Positions 1-10,194 are shown, counted from the stretch's first letter. The stretch is DNA of 64,000 nt from Acinetobacter lwoffii (GCF_015602705.1 NZ_CP059081.1:1869702-1933701), one strand, 5' to 3'. Notes: generated from the letters alone by a model not told the origin. Numbers and translations are program-made.

Positions 1-643
1 ATTTGGCAATCGCCACGGTTTCAGCCAGTGCCGGAATCATCGGCAAGCCCTGACGTGATGCAATAAACCCTTCATGCACACAGCCGTCTTTGGCAATTTG
101 TGGTTCTTCCGCATAGAACACCACCGTCAGGTCTAAGCCTGCAGCATATTCAAGGGTACGCAGTACCACATCATCATTGGCAAACGGCGCACTGGCATTG
201 GAAACCGCAGTACAACCGCCCTTTTTCAAGCCCGCCATATTTGCCGGTTGTTGACCATTTAAGCCTTGGGTTTGCGCACCAATCACTTGAAGATAGATCC
301 CACCATCCAGCATGGCTTTTTCGACCAGACCGTGAATCAGCGCACCATTATCTTGTACGATTGGCTTTGAATCGGGTGGCGTAAATACGTGCAAAATGCC
401 ATTTTCACGTGCCGCTTTTCCTTCAGACTTAAGCGTACCGTGTTGCTGTTGACCCGGTTCACGTAAACGCGCACACAAATCGACCATGGTTGGCATTAAC
501 CATTTGCCTTGACCATCAATCGTTTCAGAGACGTCTGCTGTTTCTGCAACGAATTTTCCATTTTCCAGATACACGGTCTGGATAGAATTAGTGTTTTGGA
601 TCGGATCAAGAACACGGACATTTTCAATTTTTACAATAGTCAT
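1..643 (-). CDS. pyrC': PyrC' noncatalytic dihydroorotase-like ATCase subunit (partial, runs off window start)
   Basis: Reading from ATG at 643 leftwards gives about 214 residues of a class I dihydroorotase fold; the C-terminal half lies outside the window. The usual zinc-binding segment D-x-H-x-H-LREPG is present as DLCARLREPG (about residues 55-64), so both metal-binding histidines are replaced (Cys and Arg). In Pseudomonas an equivalent inactive homologue (PyrC'/PyrX) is a structural partner of aspartate carbamoyltransferase. The gene starts 10 bases after the pyrB stop on the same strand, fitting a pyrB-pyrC' operon and a co-assembled complex. The identity as dihydroorotase-like is clear; the inactive role is inferred from the lost ligands and the context. 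Confidence 0.88.
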   Translation of the reverse strand, partial: MTIVKIENVRVLDPIQNTNSIQTVYLENGKFVAETADVSETIDGQGKWLMPTMVDLCARLREPGQQQHGTLKSEGKAARENGILHVFTPPDSKPIVQDNGALIHGLVEKAMLDGGIYLQVIGAQTQGLNGQQPANMAGLKKGGCTAVSNASAPFANDDVVLRTLEYAAGLDLTVVFYAEEPQIAKDGCVHEGFIASRQGLPMIPALAETVAIAK

Positions 644-653
644 GACTTATTCC

Positions 654-1670
654 TTAACCCGCAATCGCTTCAATCAAACCTTGTTCTTGTAACTGGCCTT
701 GCATCGATAAAGCCAACACCGCCATACGCACGGCAATACCATTGGTCACCTGCTTCAAAATCACAGATTGCGGACCATCCGCAATACTTGAGTCGATTTC
801 AACCCCACGGTTCATTGGTCCCGGATGCATCACGATACAATCCGGTTTGGCCATGGCAAGACGTTCTTTATTCAAGCCATACATTTTGTAGAACTCTGCT
901 TGCGAGGCCAGTGCCGGAGAATCAATACGCTCGTTTTGAATACGTAAGGTAATGATCACGTCGCAGTCTTTGATGCCGTCTTCCATATTGTTAAATAGAC
1001 GAACACCATCGCCATATTCTTCAAAACCCAATGGCAGCAAGGTATTCGGTGCAATCACCCGGATATCCTGGCAACCTAAAGTTTGCAAGGCAGCCACATC
1101 TGAACGCGCGACACGTGAATGCTTGATATCGCCAATAATGGCAATCGACATTTCTTCGAATTTTTTATTGGTTTCGCGGCGAATGGTCAGCATGTCCAGC
1201 ATCGCTTGAGTCGGATGCGCATGACGGCCATCACCGGCATTAATAATTGCCACTGTTGGACAGACATCCTTGGCAATAAAATGCGCTGCCCCTGAAGATG
1301 AATGACGCACCACGAAAATATCGGCCGCCATGGCTTCCAGATTCCATAAGGTGTCACGCAGGGTTTCACCTTTGGAAGTACTCGAACGGGCAATATCGAT
1401 ATTGAGAACGTTGGCAGAAAGGCGCTTGGCAGCGGCTTCAAAGGTGGTGCGGGTACGGGTTGAATTTTCGAAGAACAGGTTCATCACCGTTTTGCCTTCG
1501 AGCAAATTATTGGTGATCAGCTGATTTTGGTCATTAAAAAAGGACTGTGCAGTGTCCAATATTTTTGTCAGGGTTTCTTTAGAAAGACCTTCGATGGTCA
1601 AGAAGTGTTTTAGATTACCTTCTTTATTGAGTTGAATCTGGCTCGGTGTATGCAATGCCGCCAAGTGCAT
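654..1670 (-). CDS. pyrB: Aspartate carbamoyltransferase catalytic subunit
   Basis: 338 residues, the length of the Pseudomonas-type enzyme. It condenses carbamoyl phosphate with aspartate to N-carbamoyl-aspartate, the second step of de novo UMP synthesis, in the cytoplasm. The carbamoyl-phosphate loop STRTRTTF is at about 70-77, HPTQ at about 152-155 and HPGPMNRG near 282. About 20 extra N-terminal residues precede the core, as in class A/B enzymes whose N-terminus contacts PyrC' and carries nucleotide control. The start ATG at 1670 follows AAGGAA. No pyrI regulatory chain is visible; the downstream pyrC' completes the expected pair. Confidence 0.96.
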   Translation of the reverse strand: MHLAALHTPSQIQLNKEGNLKHFLTIEGLSKETLTKILDTAQSFFNDQNQLITNNLLEGKTVMNLFFENSTRTRTTFEAAAKRLSANVLNIDIARSSTSKGETLRDTLWNLEAMAADIFVVRHSSSGAAHFIAKDVCPTVAIINAGDGRHAHPTQAMLDMLTIRRETNKKFEEMSIAIIGDIKHSRVARSDVAALQTLGCQDIRVIAPNTLLPLGFEEYGDGVRLFNNMEDGIKDCDVIITLRIQNERIDSPALASQAEFYKMYGLNKERLAMAKPDCIVMHPGPMNRGVEIDSSIADGPQSVILKQVTNGIAVRMAVLALSMQGQLQEQGLIEAIAG

Positions 1671-1894
1671 GAGAGATTCCTTATGCGTTAAGTCAACATA
1701 TTATACAGAGATTGGCGAATTTTTATAGTTGGCCATGCTGCTACTTGTACAAAAAGCATCTGAACAATAAAAATAAAAAATCAGATTCCTTTGTATTTTT
1801 TCAATAACATAATTTAACCCGATTTGCATCTTGCTGATTTTAAGTACAAAACCAACGGGCGCTTCAGTCTGGAGCATTCACACCCATCTCAGGT

Positions 1895-2239
1895 TTAACG
1901 CAGTGCACCAATATAACGATGTGACACCTGTGCACGATAGATATCGTCTTCATCCGGTTCGACCGAGATCAGCCCTTCCTGCTGGCTTGGGTGTGCAGAT
2001 TCTGTTGGTGAATCTTGTGCTGTTTCCGAAATCTCCAGGACCATTTTCAGGCGCTGGATCAGATGATTCAAATCTGGGTCTTGGGTCTGCTCTGCCAGTT
2101 GAATCACATGCCGGGCATAATCCAGGTTCTCTGCCAGATAAATTGCATCAATCACCCGACCTGAAACACGTCGTAAACGCGCATAGATTAAAGTGGCCAC
2201 TGAAAAAGCGTCATGGTTGCGTAACTGATTCTCTAACAT
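1895..2239 (-). CDS. Conserved hypothetical protein, about 114 aa
   Basis: A small soluble, largely helical protein with an acidic, proline/glutamine-rich linker in its second half. I do not recognise a named family. ATG at 2239 is preferred over the one at 2251 because GGGGG lies 6 bases upstream of it, and the first ATG would sit inside that Shine-Dalgarno run. It is encoded alone between pyrB and the divergent rlmKL. No signal peptide, membrane segment or catalytic motif is evident. Codon use resembles the neighbouring core genes, so it is probably a real lineage-specific gene. Confidence 0.6.
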   Translation of the reverse strand: MLENQLRNHDAFSVATLIYARLRRVSGRVIDAIYLAENLDYARHVIQLAEQTQDPDLNHLIQRLKMVLEISETAQDSPTESAHPSQQEGLISVEPDEDDIYRAQVSHRYIGALR

Positions 2240-2471
2240 CTTAACCCCCATTATAAAATTGAAAAATCAGGCAGCCATCGCTCCCCATCGACTGACCGCC
2301 TGATTTGCCATGTATAGAGCAAAATGCATACCAGTTCCTCAATTTATAGTGTGAATATTATTTTTCTCTATCACATGCCACGGCCTTTCAGAGAATTTCA
2401 AAAGCTTTCAATATAAAAATACGGTAAACTTAGCGCAGTTTTTTATTTATCTTTTTTGGTCTCTCTATTAT

Positions 2472-4676
2472 ATGAATACCTCTCCACGTTTAAGCAATTA
2501 TTGGGTCACCTGTGCCGATGGTCTGGAAACCTTATTAGAAGAAGAAATACAAGGCTTAGGTGTTCAGAATATTGAGCGTTTTCCAGGCCGTTTAACCTTT
2601 AAAGGTACACTGGAAAATGCTTATCGTATCTGCATGTGGTCACGTCTGGCTTCACGTGTCTTGATGCCGATCCACACGCATGAAATTGAATTTTCTCATG
2701 ATGCCCGTGATGTGGCAGAAGAACTCTATGAAGGGGCTCTCAGCTTTGACTGGTCGCTGATTTTTGCACCACAAAGTACCTTTGCGATTCGTTTGCATGT
2801 CGAACGTGATATCAAGGTCAATACCCAGTTTGCGACTTTACGTGCCAAAGATGGTGTCGTAGATTCCTTTATGGAAGCCGTAGGCAAACGTCCAAGCATT
2901 GATACCAAACAGCCTGAAATTACCATGTATATTCTGGCAGGCAAGAAAGAACATACTTACTGCCTGGACCTGTCTGGCGACTCTTTGCATAAACGCGGTT
3001 ATCGCCGCTTTATGACTGACGCCCCAATCAAGGAAAACCTGGCCGCTGCGATTCTGCAAAAAGGTGGTTTAAAAGCGTTAAATCCGGACATCATTGTCGA
3101 TCCAATGTGTGGTTCAGGTACCTTTATTATTGAATCCCTAATGATTTTGACCGACCGTGCACCGGGTCTGGTCCGTCGTTTCGGTTTTAATGGCTGGAAT
3201 GGCCATGACCATGAACTGTGGATGAGCATCAAGGCCGAAGCTGCTGAACGTCATCAAGCGGCAATGGAAAATCCATTACCACAATTCTATGCCTTCGATG
3301 CGGACTGGGAAGCGGTTAAAGCCACCAGACAAAATATTATCGCGGCGGGTTTTGAAGCTGCTCTCGACAATATCATGATCGAAGAACGGACTTTAAATGA
3401 CTGGCCTGATTTCCATGCAGAAGGCAAGAAAGTATTCTTCGTGACCAACCCGCCATATGGCGAACGTCTCGGCGATAAAGCGCAAAACCGTTCTTTATAC
3501 CTGGGTTTATCGGCTTTATTGCAAAAGAATTTCCCGAATCAAAAAGCGGCTGTGATTGCCTCCCAAGTGGAACAGGCCGATGTGCTGGCGTTCAATGATC
3601 CGCAAATCCTGCGTTTGATGAATGGTAAATTGCCGATCTATATCCGCTTCGGTACGGTTAAACCGGCCGCAGTGGTACGTCCATTCCTAGAAAGCTGGCA
3701 GCCTCAGCAGTTTGAACCGATTGAAGGTGCGATGGAGTTTGCCAACCGTCTGACCAAAAATATGCAAGCTCTAAAAAAATGGGCAGTCAAGGAACAGATC
3801 CATTGTTTACGTCTCTATGATGCAGATTTACCTGATTTTAACGTCGCAGTAGATCTGTATGGCGAGCGTTTGCATGTACAAGAATATGCGCCACCTAAAA
3901 CTATTGATCCGGAAAAAGCCAAAAAACGTTTCAACCTGGCCTTACAGGCCATTCGTGCCGTGACCGGTTTGGGCCGTGATGCGATCTTTATCAAGACCCG
4001 TGCACGTCAGGAAGGTAAAAACCAGTACACCAAACAAAGTACAGCATCCAAGCGTTTTATCGTTCAGGAAGGTCAAGCCAAGATTCTGGTCAACCTGACC
4101 GATTATCTGGATACCGGTCTGTTTCTGGATCACCGTCAAATGCGTTTACGTATTGCACGTGAAGCAAAAGGCAAACACTTCCTGAACCTGTACAGCTATA
4201 CCTCAACGGCAAGTTTACATGCTGCTTTGGGTGGTGCTGCAAGTACAACCAGCGTCGATCTGTCGAATACTTATTTGAACTGGTCTAAAGAAAATTTTGT
4301 TCTGAACGGCTTAACCGTGGATCATGCGGATGAACAGCATCAGTTCTTTGCCTCTGACTGTTTCGAATGGCTAAAAGAAGGTCATGAGCAATATGAGCTG
4401 ATCTTTATCGACCCACCAACCTTCTCAAACTCGAAGAAATTCTACGGGACCTTTGACGTACAGCGCGACCATTTGTCCCTGTTAAAACGTGCGATGAACC
4501 GCTTAACCACTGATGGTACCTTGTATTTCTCAAATAACTATCGTGGTTTTGAGATGGATGAAGAAATTCTGGCCTTCTTTGATGTTGAAGAAATTACCCA
4601 GGAAACCATTGGACCTGACTTCAAGCGGAATCAAAAGATTCACCGTGCCTGGAAAATCCGTCATCCGCAAGTGTAA
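2472..4676 (+). CDS. rlmL: Bifunctional 23S rRNA methyltransferase RlmKL (m2G2445 / m7G2069)
   Basis: 734 residues, the expected size for the fused gammaproteobacterial enzyme. An N-terminal THUMP domain (about 50-160) is followed by the RlmL methyltransferase with the SAM site DPMCGSGT near 212 and the catalytic NPPYGERLG near 326. The C-terminal RlmK-type methyltransferase has DPPTFSNSKKF near 646. Together they methylate G2445 (N2) and G2069 (N7) in helix 74 of 23S rRNA during 50S assembly. It is monocistronic and ends before a strong bidirectional terminator shared with the convergent clpB. ATG at 2472 has no strong Shine-Dalgarno, but the protein begins where homologues do. Confidence 0.96.
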   Translation: MNTSPRLSNYWVTCADGLETLLEEEIQGLGVQNIERFPGRLTFKGTLENAYRICMWSRLASRVLMPIHTHEIEFSHDARDVAEELYEGALSFDWSLIFAPQSTFAIRLHVERDIKVNTQFATLRAKDGVVDSFMEAVGKRPSIDTKQPEITMYILAGKKEHTYCLDLSGDSLHKRGYRRFMTDAPIKENLAAAILQKGGLKALNPDIIVDPMCGSGTFIIESLMILTDRAPGLVRRFGFNGWNGHDHELWMSIKAEAAERHQAAMENPLPQFYAFDADWEAVKATRQNIIAAGFEAALDNIMIEERTLNDWPDFHAEGKKVFFVTNPPYGERLGDKAQNRSLYLGLSALLQKNFPNQKAAVIASQVEQADVLAFNDPQILRLMNGKLPIYIRFGTVKPAAVVRPFLESWQPQQFEPIEGAMEFANRLTKNMQALKKWAVKEQIHCLRLYDADLPDFNVAVDLYGERLHVQEYAPPKTIDPEKAKKRFNLALQAIRAVTGLGRDAIFIKTRARQEGKNQYTKQSTASKRFIVQEGQAKILVNLTDYLDTGLFLDHRQMRLRIAREAKGKHFLNLYSYTSTASLHAALGGAASTTSVDLSNTYLNWSKENFVLNGLTVDHADEQHQFFASDCFEWLKEGHEQYELIFIDPPTFSNSKKFYGTFDVQRDHLSLLKRAMNRLTTDGTLYFSNNYRGFEMDEEILAFFDVEEITQETIGPDFKRNQKIHRAWKIRHPQV

Positions 4677-4819
4677 TTTGATGATGAATTAACTGTCTTT
4701 ATCACGATTGATATCTTCTTTATTTTCCCTGAGCTGAGTTTTAAGCCATGCTTTAAAGCTCGCCGCAACAAGAATACAAAAGTGTTGCAATGCTCGAAGT
4801 TAACAATAAGATTAAAAAA

Positions 4820-4839
4820 AACCCAGCCTAGGCTGGGTT
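4820..4839. terminator. Bidirectional rho-independent terminator between rlmL and clpB
   Basis: AACCCAGCC-TA-GGCTGGGTT forms a 9-bp stem with an A-run on the left and a T-run on the right, so it can end transcription from both convergent genes. Confidence 0.88.
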
Positions 4840-4861
4840 TTTTGTTGCAAGGAGAAGTGGT

Positions 4862-7441
4862 TTAGTTAAGTTTCATTTTTTCAAAGATTAACTCACCTGC
4901 TTCAGCTTTCACCAGAATGGTATCGCCCGGCTGGAACTCTCCGCCCAGGATTTTCTGCGCCAGACCATTTTCAATACGCTGCTGGATTGCACGTTTCAGG
5001 GGGCGCGCACCATACAGTGGATCAAAGCCAGCATCGATTAACTGATCGAAAGCACTGTCATCTACCGACAAGCGCATATCACGTTCTGCCAGACGTTGAC
5101 GTAAACGGTTCAACTGGATATCGGCAATACCGCGAATCTGGTCTTTTTCCAGCGCATGGAACACTACCAGTTCATCAATACGGTTAATAAATTCTGGACG
5201 GAAATGTTCCGATACCGCATTCATCACCACCGTACGGACTTCTTCTTTTGTGGCATTACCGCCCAATTCACGTACATCCTGCGAACCCAGGTTCGAAGTC
5301 ATGACGATCACAGAGTTTTTAAAGTCCACTACCCGGCCTTGCGAGTCAGTTAAACGGCCATCATCCAGTACCTGTAGCAAGATGTTAAATACGTCCGGAT
5401 GCGCTTTTTCGACTTCATCAAACAAGATCACACTATACGGTTTACGACGTACGGCTTCAGTAAGCACCCCACCTTCTTCATAACCGACATAGCCCGGAGG
5501 CGCACCAACCAAACGGCTGACCGAATGTTTTTCCATAAATTCTGACATATCGATACGCACCATGGCATCGTCGCTGTCAAACAGGAAATTCGCCAAGGCT
5601 TTGGTCAATTCTGTTTTACCGACACCCGTTGGCCCCAGGAACAGGAATGACCCACTTGGACGGTTCGGATCTGACAGACCGGCACGTGAACGGCGTACTG
5701 CATTGGATACCGCCACCACGGCTTCATCTTGCCCTACTACACGGTTATGCAGGAATTCTTCCATATGTAGCAATTTGTCACGCTCGCCTTGCAGCATTTT
5801 CGCAACCGGAATACCGGTCGCAGCACTCACTACTTCAGCAATTTCATTGTCGGTGACTTTGTTACGCAGCAATTTTGGCGTTGCGCTTTCATCGGCTTTT
5901 TCAGCCAGTTCAAGCTGCTTTTGCAACTCTGGTATCACGCCATATTGCAAACGCGCGGCCTCGCCCAGATCACCTTCACGTTGCGCTTTTTCAAGTGCTG
6001 TACGTGCCTGATCCAGTTTGATCTGTACGTCTTTATTGCCTTCGACCAGCGCTTTATCTGCACGCCAGACTTCTTCCAGGTCATGATACTCTTTTTCAAC
6101 TGTGGCGATCTGATCGGACAAGTATTGAATCTCAGCTTTGGCACCTGAGTCTTCATCTTTTTTCACCGCTTCCAGCTGCATTTTTAACTGAATCAGACGG
6201 CGTTCCAGTTTATCCAGTGCTTCTGGTTTAGAATCGAGTTCCATTTTGATGCGCGATGCTGCTTCATCAATCAGGTCAATAGCTTTATCCGGCAACTGAC
6301 GGTCGGTGATATAACGATGTGACATTTTCGCCGCCGCAATAATCGCGGAATCCAGAATCTGTACCCCGTGATGGGTGGCATAGCGATCTTTCAGACCACG
6401 CAGAATCGCAATGGTATCTTCCACGCTTGGCTCATCGACCAGTACTTTCTGGAAACGACGTTCCAGCGCTGCATCTTTTTCAATATACTGACGATATTCA
6501 TCCAGTGTGGTCGCACCGACACAGCGCAGCTCGCCACGGGCCAACGCAGGTTTCAGCATGTTACCGGCATCCATCGCGCCATCACCTTTACCGGCACCCA
6601 CCAGCGTATGCAACTCGTCGATAAACAGGATGATTTCACCTTCGTGTTTGGCAATATCTTTCAGAACCGCTTTTAAGCGCTCTTCAAACTCACCACGGTA
6701 TTTGGCGCCAGCCAGCAAAGAACCTAGATCTAGAGATAAAACACGCTTCCCTTTGAGTCCTTCAGGCACTTCACCATTAATAATCCGCTGCGCCAGACCT
6801 TCGACAATCGCCGTTTTACCGACCCCTGGCTCACCGATAAGTACCGGGTTATTTTTGGTACGGCGTGACAAGACCTGAATAGTACGACGGATTTCATCAT
6901 CACGGCCAATCACAGGATCAAGCTTGCCTGCCAACGCACGTTCAGTTAAATCAATGGTGTACTTATTCAGTGAATCACGCTGATCTTCATAATTGTTGCT
7001 CATGACTTTTTCATCGCCTCGGATTTGATTAATCAGCTGTTTCAGTAGATCTGCTTTTACGCCGACACTACTGAGTATTTTTTGCGTAGATCCTGTTTCA
7101 GCCAGTGCTAAAATCAACCAATCAACACTAACGAATTCATCTCCGGCTTTTTGTGCATAACTCTCCGTTAATGTCAGTACTTTATAAGCTTCAGGATTTA
7201 CATTAATGTCCGCTGACGGATTTGATAATTTTGCCGCATCATTGAGGGCTTGTTGTAGCTTCGTTTGCAGCTCAACTAAATTTGCACCTGCTTGCTGTAA
7301 TAAGCTTGCATAAGAAGCTTCTTTTAAAACTGCATGGAGAAGATGAATCGGTTCAATTGCGGTATGGTCTTTGCTCATAGCGAAGACTTGTGCATCTGAA
7401 AGGATCTGCTGCAGGCGATTGGTAAATTTTTCAAAACGCAT
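4862..7441 (-). CDS. clpB: ATP-dependent chaperone ClpB (Hsp104-type disaggregase)
   Basis: 859 residues, typical for ClpB. Order: N-terminal Clp_N repeats (1-145), first AAA+ module with Walker A GEPGVGKT near 205 and Walker [10 protein letters not shown], the coiled-coil middle domain (about 410-525) that separates ClpB from ClpA/ClpC, and the second AAA+ module with GPTGVGKT near 605. It works with DnaK/DnaJ/GrpE to pull polypeptides out of aggregates through its central pore after heat stress. There is no ClpP-binding IGL loop call to make here. A sigma-32-like promoter is visible upstream (7480-7508). Transcribed alone. Confidence 0.98.
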   Translation of the reverse strand: MRFEKFTNRLQQILSDAQVFAMSKDHTAIEPIHLLHAVLKEASYASLLQQAGANLVELQTKLQQALNDAAKLSNPSADINVNPEAYKVLTLTESYAQKAGDEFVSVDWLILALAETGSTQKILSSVGVKADLLKQLINQIRGDEKVMSNNYEDQRDSLNKYTIDLTERALAGKLDPVIGRDDEIRRTIQVLSRRTKNNPVLIGEPGVGKTAIVEGLAQRIINGEVPEGLKGKRVLSLDLGSLLAGAKYRGEFEERLKAVLKDIAKHEGEIILFIDELHTLVGAGKGDGAMDAGNMLKPALARGELRCVGATTLDEYRQYIEKDAALERRFQKVLVDEPSVEDTIAILRGLKDRYATHHGVQILDSAIIAAAKMSHRYITDRQLPDKAIDLIDEAASRIKMELDSKPEALDKLERRLIQLKMQLEAVKKDEDSGAKAEIQYLSDQIATVEKEYHDLEEVWRADKALVEGNKDVQIKLDQARTALEKAQREGDLGEAARLQYGVIPELQKQLELAEKADESATPKLLRNKVTDNEIAEVVSAATGIPVAKMLQGERDKLLHMEEFLHNRVVGQDEAVVAVSNAVRRSRAGLSDPNRPSGSFLFLGPTGVGKTELTKALANFLFDSDDAMVRIDMSEFMEKHSVSRLVGAPPGYVGYEEGGVLTEAVRRKPYSVILFDEVEKAHPDVFNILLQVLDDGRLTDSQGRVVDFKNSVIVMTSNLGSQDVRELGGNATKEEVRTVVMNAVSEHFRPEFINRIDELVVFHALEKDQIRGIADIQLNRLRQRLAERDMRLSVDDSAFDQLIDAGFDPLYGARPLKRAIQQRIENGLAQKILGGEFQPGDTILVKAEAGELIFEKMKLN

Positions 7442-7479
7442 TCTTGTTATTCCTCACAACAAATGTTCTACTTGATGGA

Positions 7480-7508
7480 TATATGGGTGCACTTGATAAA
7501 ATTTCAAA
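7480..7508 (-). promoter_or_regulatory. Sigma-32 (RpoH)-type heat-shock promoter of clpB
   Basis: On the minus strand TTTGAAA (7508-7502) is followed after 13 bases by ACCCATATA (7488-7480), about 40 bases before the clpB ATG. This closely matches the known RpoH consensus CTTGAAA-N13-14-CCCCATNT. Confidence 0.75.
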
Positions 7509-7692
7509 TCATTTTTATATATTTTTCAAAAACTTAATATAAACATTTAGACAGTTTTTAATAATAATATTGGTGTAATCAAATCATATTTCAAGTGAGG
7601 TTAGAAGAATTTTTAAGGTGAAGATAAACAATTCATATTTTATTTAATTTACTCTGCTATTTTTCAGCTTAGTAGAGAATAGAGAGATATTT

Positions 7693-8058
7693 TTAGTACG
7701 GTTGCAACCTTCCTAGTAATCGCAATACTTCACTCAAACCATGTTCTGTTTGCATCAAGGATCTTGGCGTTTGATGATTCAAAAGCTTGTTAGGTGAATT
7801 GATAAAATGGCGCATCCAGCTCAAGTCTCCACCATGCAAGCTAAATAACTTTTGATAGATATTTACTAAAGCTATAGCTTTTTCGCCTGCTGTAGTATCT
7901 GGTTCTAATTCTTTTTCATTTATAACCAGAGATAATTCCGCCTCAGATAAACCCAGAATCAATGCAAGTTCGAATTCTTTCAGTTGCAACTGCTCAGCTA
8001 AGTTGAATACTGCTATAGCTAATACTTGGGATTTAGAAATACCTGTTTCACTATTCAT
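7693..8058 (-). CDS. MbcA/ParS/Xre (DUF2384)-like antitoxin-type protein, orphan
   Basis: About 121 residues. The N-terminal half is a helix-turn-helix-like segment (about 15-60: LKEFELALILGLSEAELSL). The C-terminal half has the pattern of the antitoxin toxin-binding domain: WMRHFINSPNKLL, a proline (TPRSLM) and a final GLSEVLRLLGRL. In toxin-antitoxin pairs this domain binds RES-domain NAD-degrading toxins. No RES toxin lies beside it: the neighbours are clpB and an aldo/keto reductase. It may be a domesticated regulator. ATG at 8058 is chosen over the TTG at 8067; the Shine-Dalgarno is weak. Confidence 0.6.
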   Translation of the reverse strand: MNSETGISKSQVLAIAVFNLAEQLQLKEFELALILGLSEAELSLVINEKELEPDTTAGEKAIALVNIYQKLFSLHGGDLSWMRHFINSPNKLLNHQTPRSLMQTEHGLSEVLRLLGRLQPY

Positions 8059-8160
8059 TTTTATCAAATCATCTTGATGCGTCTTATTTCGATTATGCTG
8101 CTTTTATTGTTTTCCGGCCATGTTGTTTATCATCAAATTTAATTTCTCATAAAATTAAAA

Positions 8161-8179
8161 CACCCTCGCTTGGAGGGTG
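8161..8179 (-). terminator. Rho-independent terminator of the aldo/keto reductase gene
   Basis: CACCCTC/GAGGGTG 7-bp stem with a 5-base loop. On the minus strand it is followed by TTTTAATTTT, just beyond the stop at 8202. Confidence 0.78.
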
Positions 8180-8201
8180 CTTTAAAATAACAACACCATG
8201 A

Positions 8202-9251
8202 TTATGGTGCCGGATTCGGCTGTTGACGGTGAATATCTTCAATACCTTTCAGTACTTCTTCAGACAGGTCGACTTCAAAAGCCTGAATATTTTCTTTGAG
8301 CTGATCCAGATTGGTCGCACCGATAATGGTACTGGTCACAAAGAACTGCTGCTTGATAAAGGCCAAAGCCAATTGGGTAAGACTTAAGCCATGCTGTTCT
8401 GCCAGCTGGGCATATTGCTCGGTTGCCCATTCACTTTGCGGATTGCTATAACGGCTAAAGCGGGAGAACAGTGTTACACGCGCATTGGCAGGACGTGCAC
8501 CATGCCGGAATTTACCGGTCAGATAACCAAATGCCAAAGGTGAATACGCCAACAAGCCCACACCTTCATAATGGGCAATTTCTGACATGCCGATTTCATA
8601 AGTACGGTTCAGCAGGTTATATGGGTTTTGTACACTGACAAATTTGGACAAACCTAATTTCTCTGCGAGGTGCAGAAATTTCATCGTGCCCCACGGGGTT
8701 TCATTGGAAAGACCAATATAACGGATACGGCCTTTTTTAATTTCATCCTGCAAGGCAGTCAGGGTTTCTTCCAGATCCGTTACGGCACGGTCTTCTGCCG
8801 CTTCAGCATTGCCATAACCCAACATGCCAAAGAAATTGGTGGGGCGTTGTGGCCAGTGTAACTGATACAGGTCGATATAATCCGTTTGCAGGCGTGACAA
8901 TGACTGGTCTATTGCTGCTGAAATTTCATCGGCAACAAAACGGGTTTTACCATCCCGGATATGACTACCACCTTGCGATGGTCCGGCAATTTTTGAGGCT
9001 AAAAAAAGTTTGTCACGGCCACCACGGGCAGCGATCCAGTTTCCAATCATGCGCTCGGTGGCGCCCTGCGTTTCAGGTTTTGGCGGTACCGGGTACATTT
9101 CCGCAGTATCCCAGAAATACAGTCCCTGATCTAAGGCATAATCCAGTTGCTGAAAAGCCTGTTCTTGCGTGTTCTGCTCACCAAAGGTCATGGTGCCCAA
9201 ACAAATTTCTGGCAAAAGAATGCCGGTATCCGCCAACGGTCTGAATTGCAT
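8202..9251 (-). CDS. tas: NADP(H)-dependent aldo/keto reductase, Tas family
   Basis: 349 residues forming a TIM-barrel aldo/keto reductase. The N-terminal half follows the E. coli Tas pattern (LGTMTFGEQN, AEMYPVPP, PETQG). The catalytic tetrad can be placed as Asp in WDTAEMY, Tyr in the same segment, Lys in LASKIAG and His in QLHWPQRP. A C-terminal IIGATNLDQLKEN binds NADPH. The physiological carbonyl substrate is unknown; Tas was named for suppressing tyrosine auxotrophy in E. coli. ATG at 9251 follows AGGA by 8 bases. Monocistronic, with its own terminator. Confidence 0.93.
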   Translation of the reverse strand: MQFRPLADTGILLPEICLGTMTFGEQNTQEQAFQQLDYALDQGLYFWDTAEMYPVPPKPETQGATERMIGNWIAARGGRDKLFLASKIAGPSQGGSHIRDGKTRFVADEISAAIDQSLSRLQTDYIDLYQLHWPQRPTNFFGMLGYGNAEAAEDRAVTDLEETLTALQDEIKKGRIRYIGLSNETPWGTMKFLHLAEKLGLSKFVSVQNPYNLLNRTYEIGMSEIAHYEGVGLLAYSPLAFGYLTGKFRHGARPANARVTLFSRFSRYSNPQSEWATEQYAQLAEQHGLSLTQLALAFIKQQFFVTSTIIGATNLDQLKENIQAFEVDLSEEVLKGIEDIHRQQPNPAP

Positions 9252-9390
9252 AAAAACATCCTGTGAATTTTATTCAGTGAATTGAGATTAAGTGGGCTAT
9301 AACCTATCGGAATTATAAGGGAGACTTAAATCATCTTTTCTGAGAAGCTTGTTCTAAATTTTTATGTATTGAGTAATGACGCATAAAAAA

Positions 9391-9410
9391 AGCAAATCCG
9401 AAGATTTGCT
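9391..9410. terminator. Terminator downstream of crp/vfr
   Basis: AGCAAATC-CGAA-GATTTGCT is a perfect 8-bp stem with a tetraloop, flanked by A-run and T-run, so it is usable on both strands. It lies just past the crp stop at 9425. Confidence 0.85.
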
Positions 9411-9424
9411 TTTTAATATCTGGA

Positions 9425-10132
9425 TTATTCGTCTATGGCACCATCTGCCACTGCTTCAGATGCTTCTTCTAATGAAGCATCAAAGATCAGGATGGCTTTA
9501 CCATCGGTTTCGATCATGCCCTGCTCTTCCAGGGTTTTTAGTACACGTCCGACCATTTCGCGGGAACAGCCAACAATGCGACCAATTTCCTGACGGGTAA
9601 TACGAATCTGACGGCCATTCGGCAAAATCATCGCTTCTGGCTGTGAAGACAGGTCGATCAGACAACGTGCAATCCGGCCTGAAACATCAATAAATGCCAG
9701 ATCAGTAACTTTACGTGTGGTATTTTTCAAACGACGTACTAATTGAGCAAATACCGCATAGCTCAGATCAGGATATTGCTTGCTGATTTCGTGAAAGTTT
9801 TCATAGGTAATTTCGGCAATTTCACACACATCACGCGTACGAACTTCCGCAGTACGTTGTGGATTAACCTCGAATAGACCCATTTCCCCAAAGAAGTCAC
9901 CCGCATTTAAATAAGCCACGACAATTTCACGATCATCATCTTCACGAAGAATGATAGATACAGACCCCTTCAGAATTAAATATAAAGATTTAGATTCTGA
10001 TCCTGCATCAATGATCGTGGTACGTTTTGGATAACGATTAATATATGCACGTTTTAACAGTGCTTTCACGGATTCTGGTAATTGCCCCGGAGAAAGCGCA
10101 TCAGTGCTTAATTGTGAAAAGTTTGAAGTCAT
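9425..10132 (-). CDS. crp: cAMP-binding transcription regulator, Crp/Vfr-like
   Basis: 235 residues: a cyclic-nucleotide-binding beta-roll (about 20-140, with GDFFGEMGLFE and the phosphate-binding RTAEVRT), a long dimerisation helix, and a C-terminal winged helix-turn-helix (about 178-205, ITRQEIGRIVGCSREMVGR). The C-terminus carries an acidic tail of about 20 residues beyond the E. coli Crp end. It is expected to activate or repress promoters with TGTGA/TCACA half-sites. It is divergent from a YhfA/OsmC-like gene, the same arrangement as crp-yhfA in E. coli. A TGTGA-N5-TCACA palindrome sits in the shared intergenic region. Confidence 0.93.
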   Translation of the reverse strand: MTSNFSQLSTDALSPGQLPESVKALLKRAYINRYPKRTTIIDAGSESKSLYLILKGSVSIILREDDDREIVVAYLNAGDFFGEMGLFEVNPQRTAEVRTRDVCEIAEITYENFHEISKQYPDLSYAVFAQLVRRLKNTTRKVTDLAFIDVSGRIARCLIDLSSQPEAMILPNGRQIRITRQEIGRIVGCSREMVGRVLKTLEEQGMIETDGKAILIFDASLEEASEAVADGAIDE

Positions 10133-10179
10133 GCTAACAGTTCCGATTATGGATAATTTATAGATCGCACAAGACCTAA

Positions 10180-10194
10180 TGTGAACTTGTCACA
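10180..10194. promoter_or_regulatory. Possible Crp/Vfr site between crp and the OsmC gene
   Basis: TGTGA-ACTTG-TCACA is a palindrome made of the two consensus Crp half-sites, but with a 5-base instead of the canonical 6-base spacer. Its place between the divergent genes suggests autoregulation. The spacer mismatch keeps this tentative. Confidence 0.35.

Noticed and set aside
954-1524. Long plus-strand open frames opposite pyrB, and similar frames opposite clpB, argD and cstA
   Set aside because: They lie antisense to clearly conserved genes, have no Shine-Dalgarno sequences and no recognisable domains.
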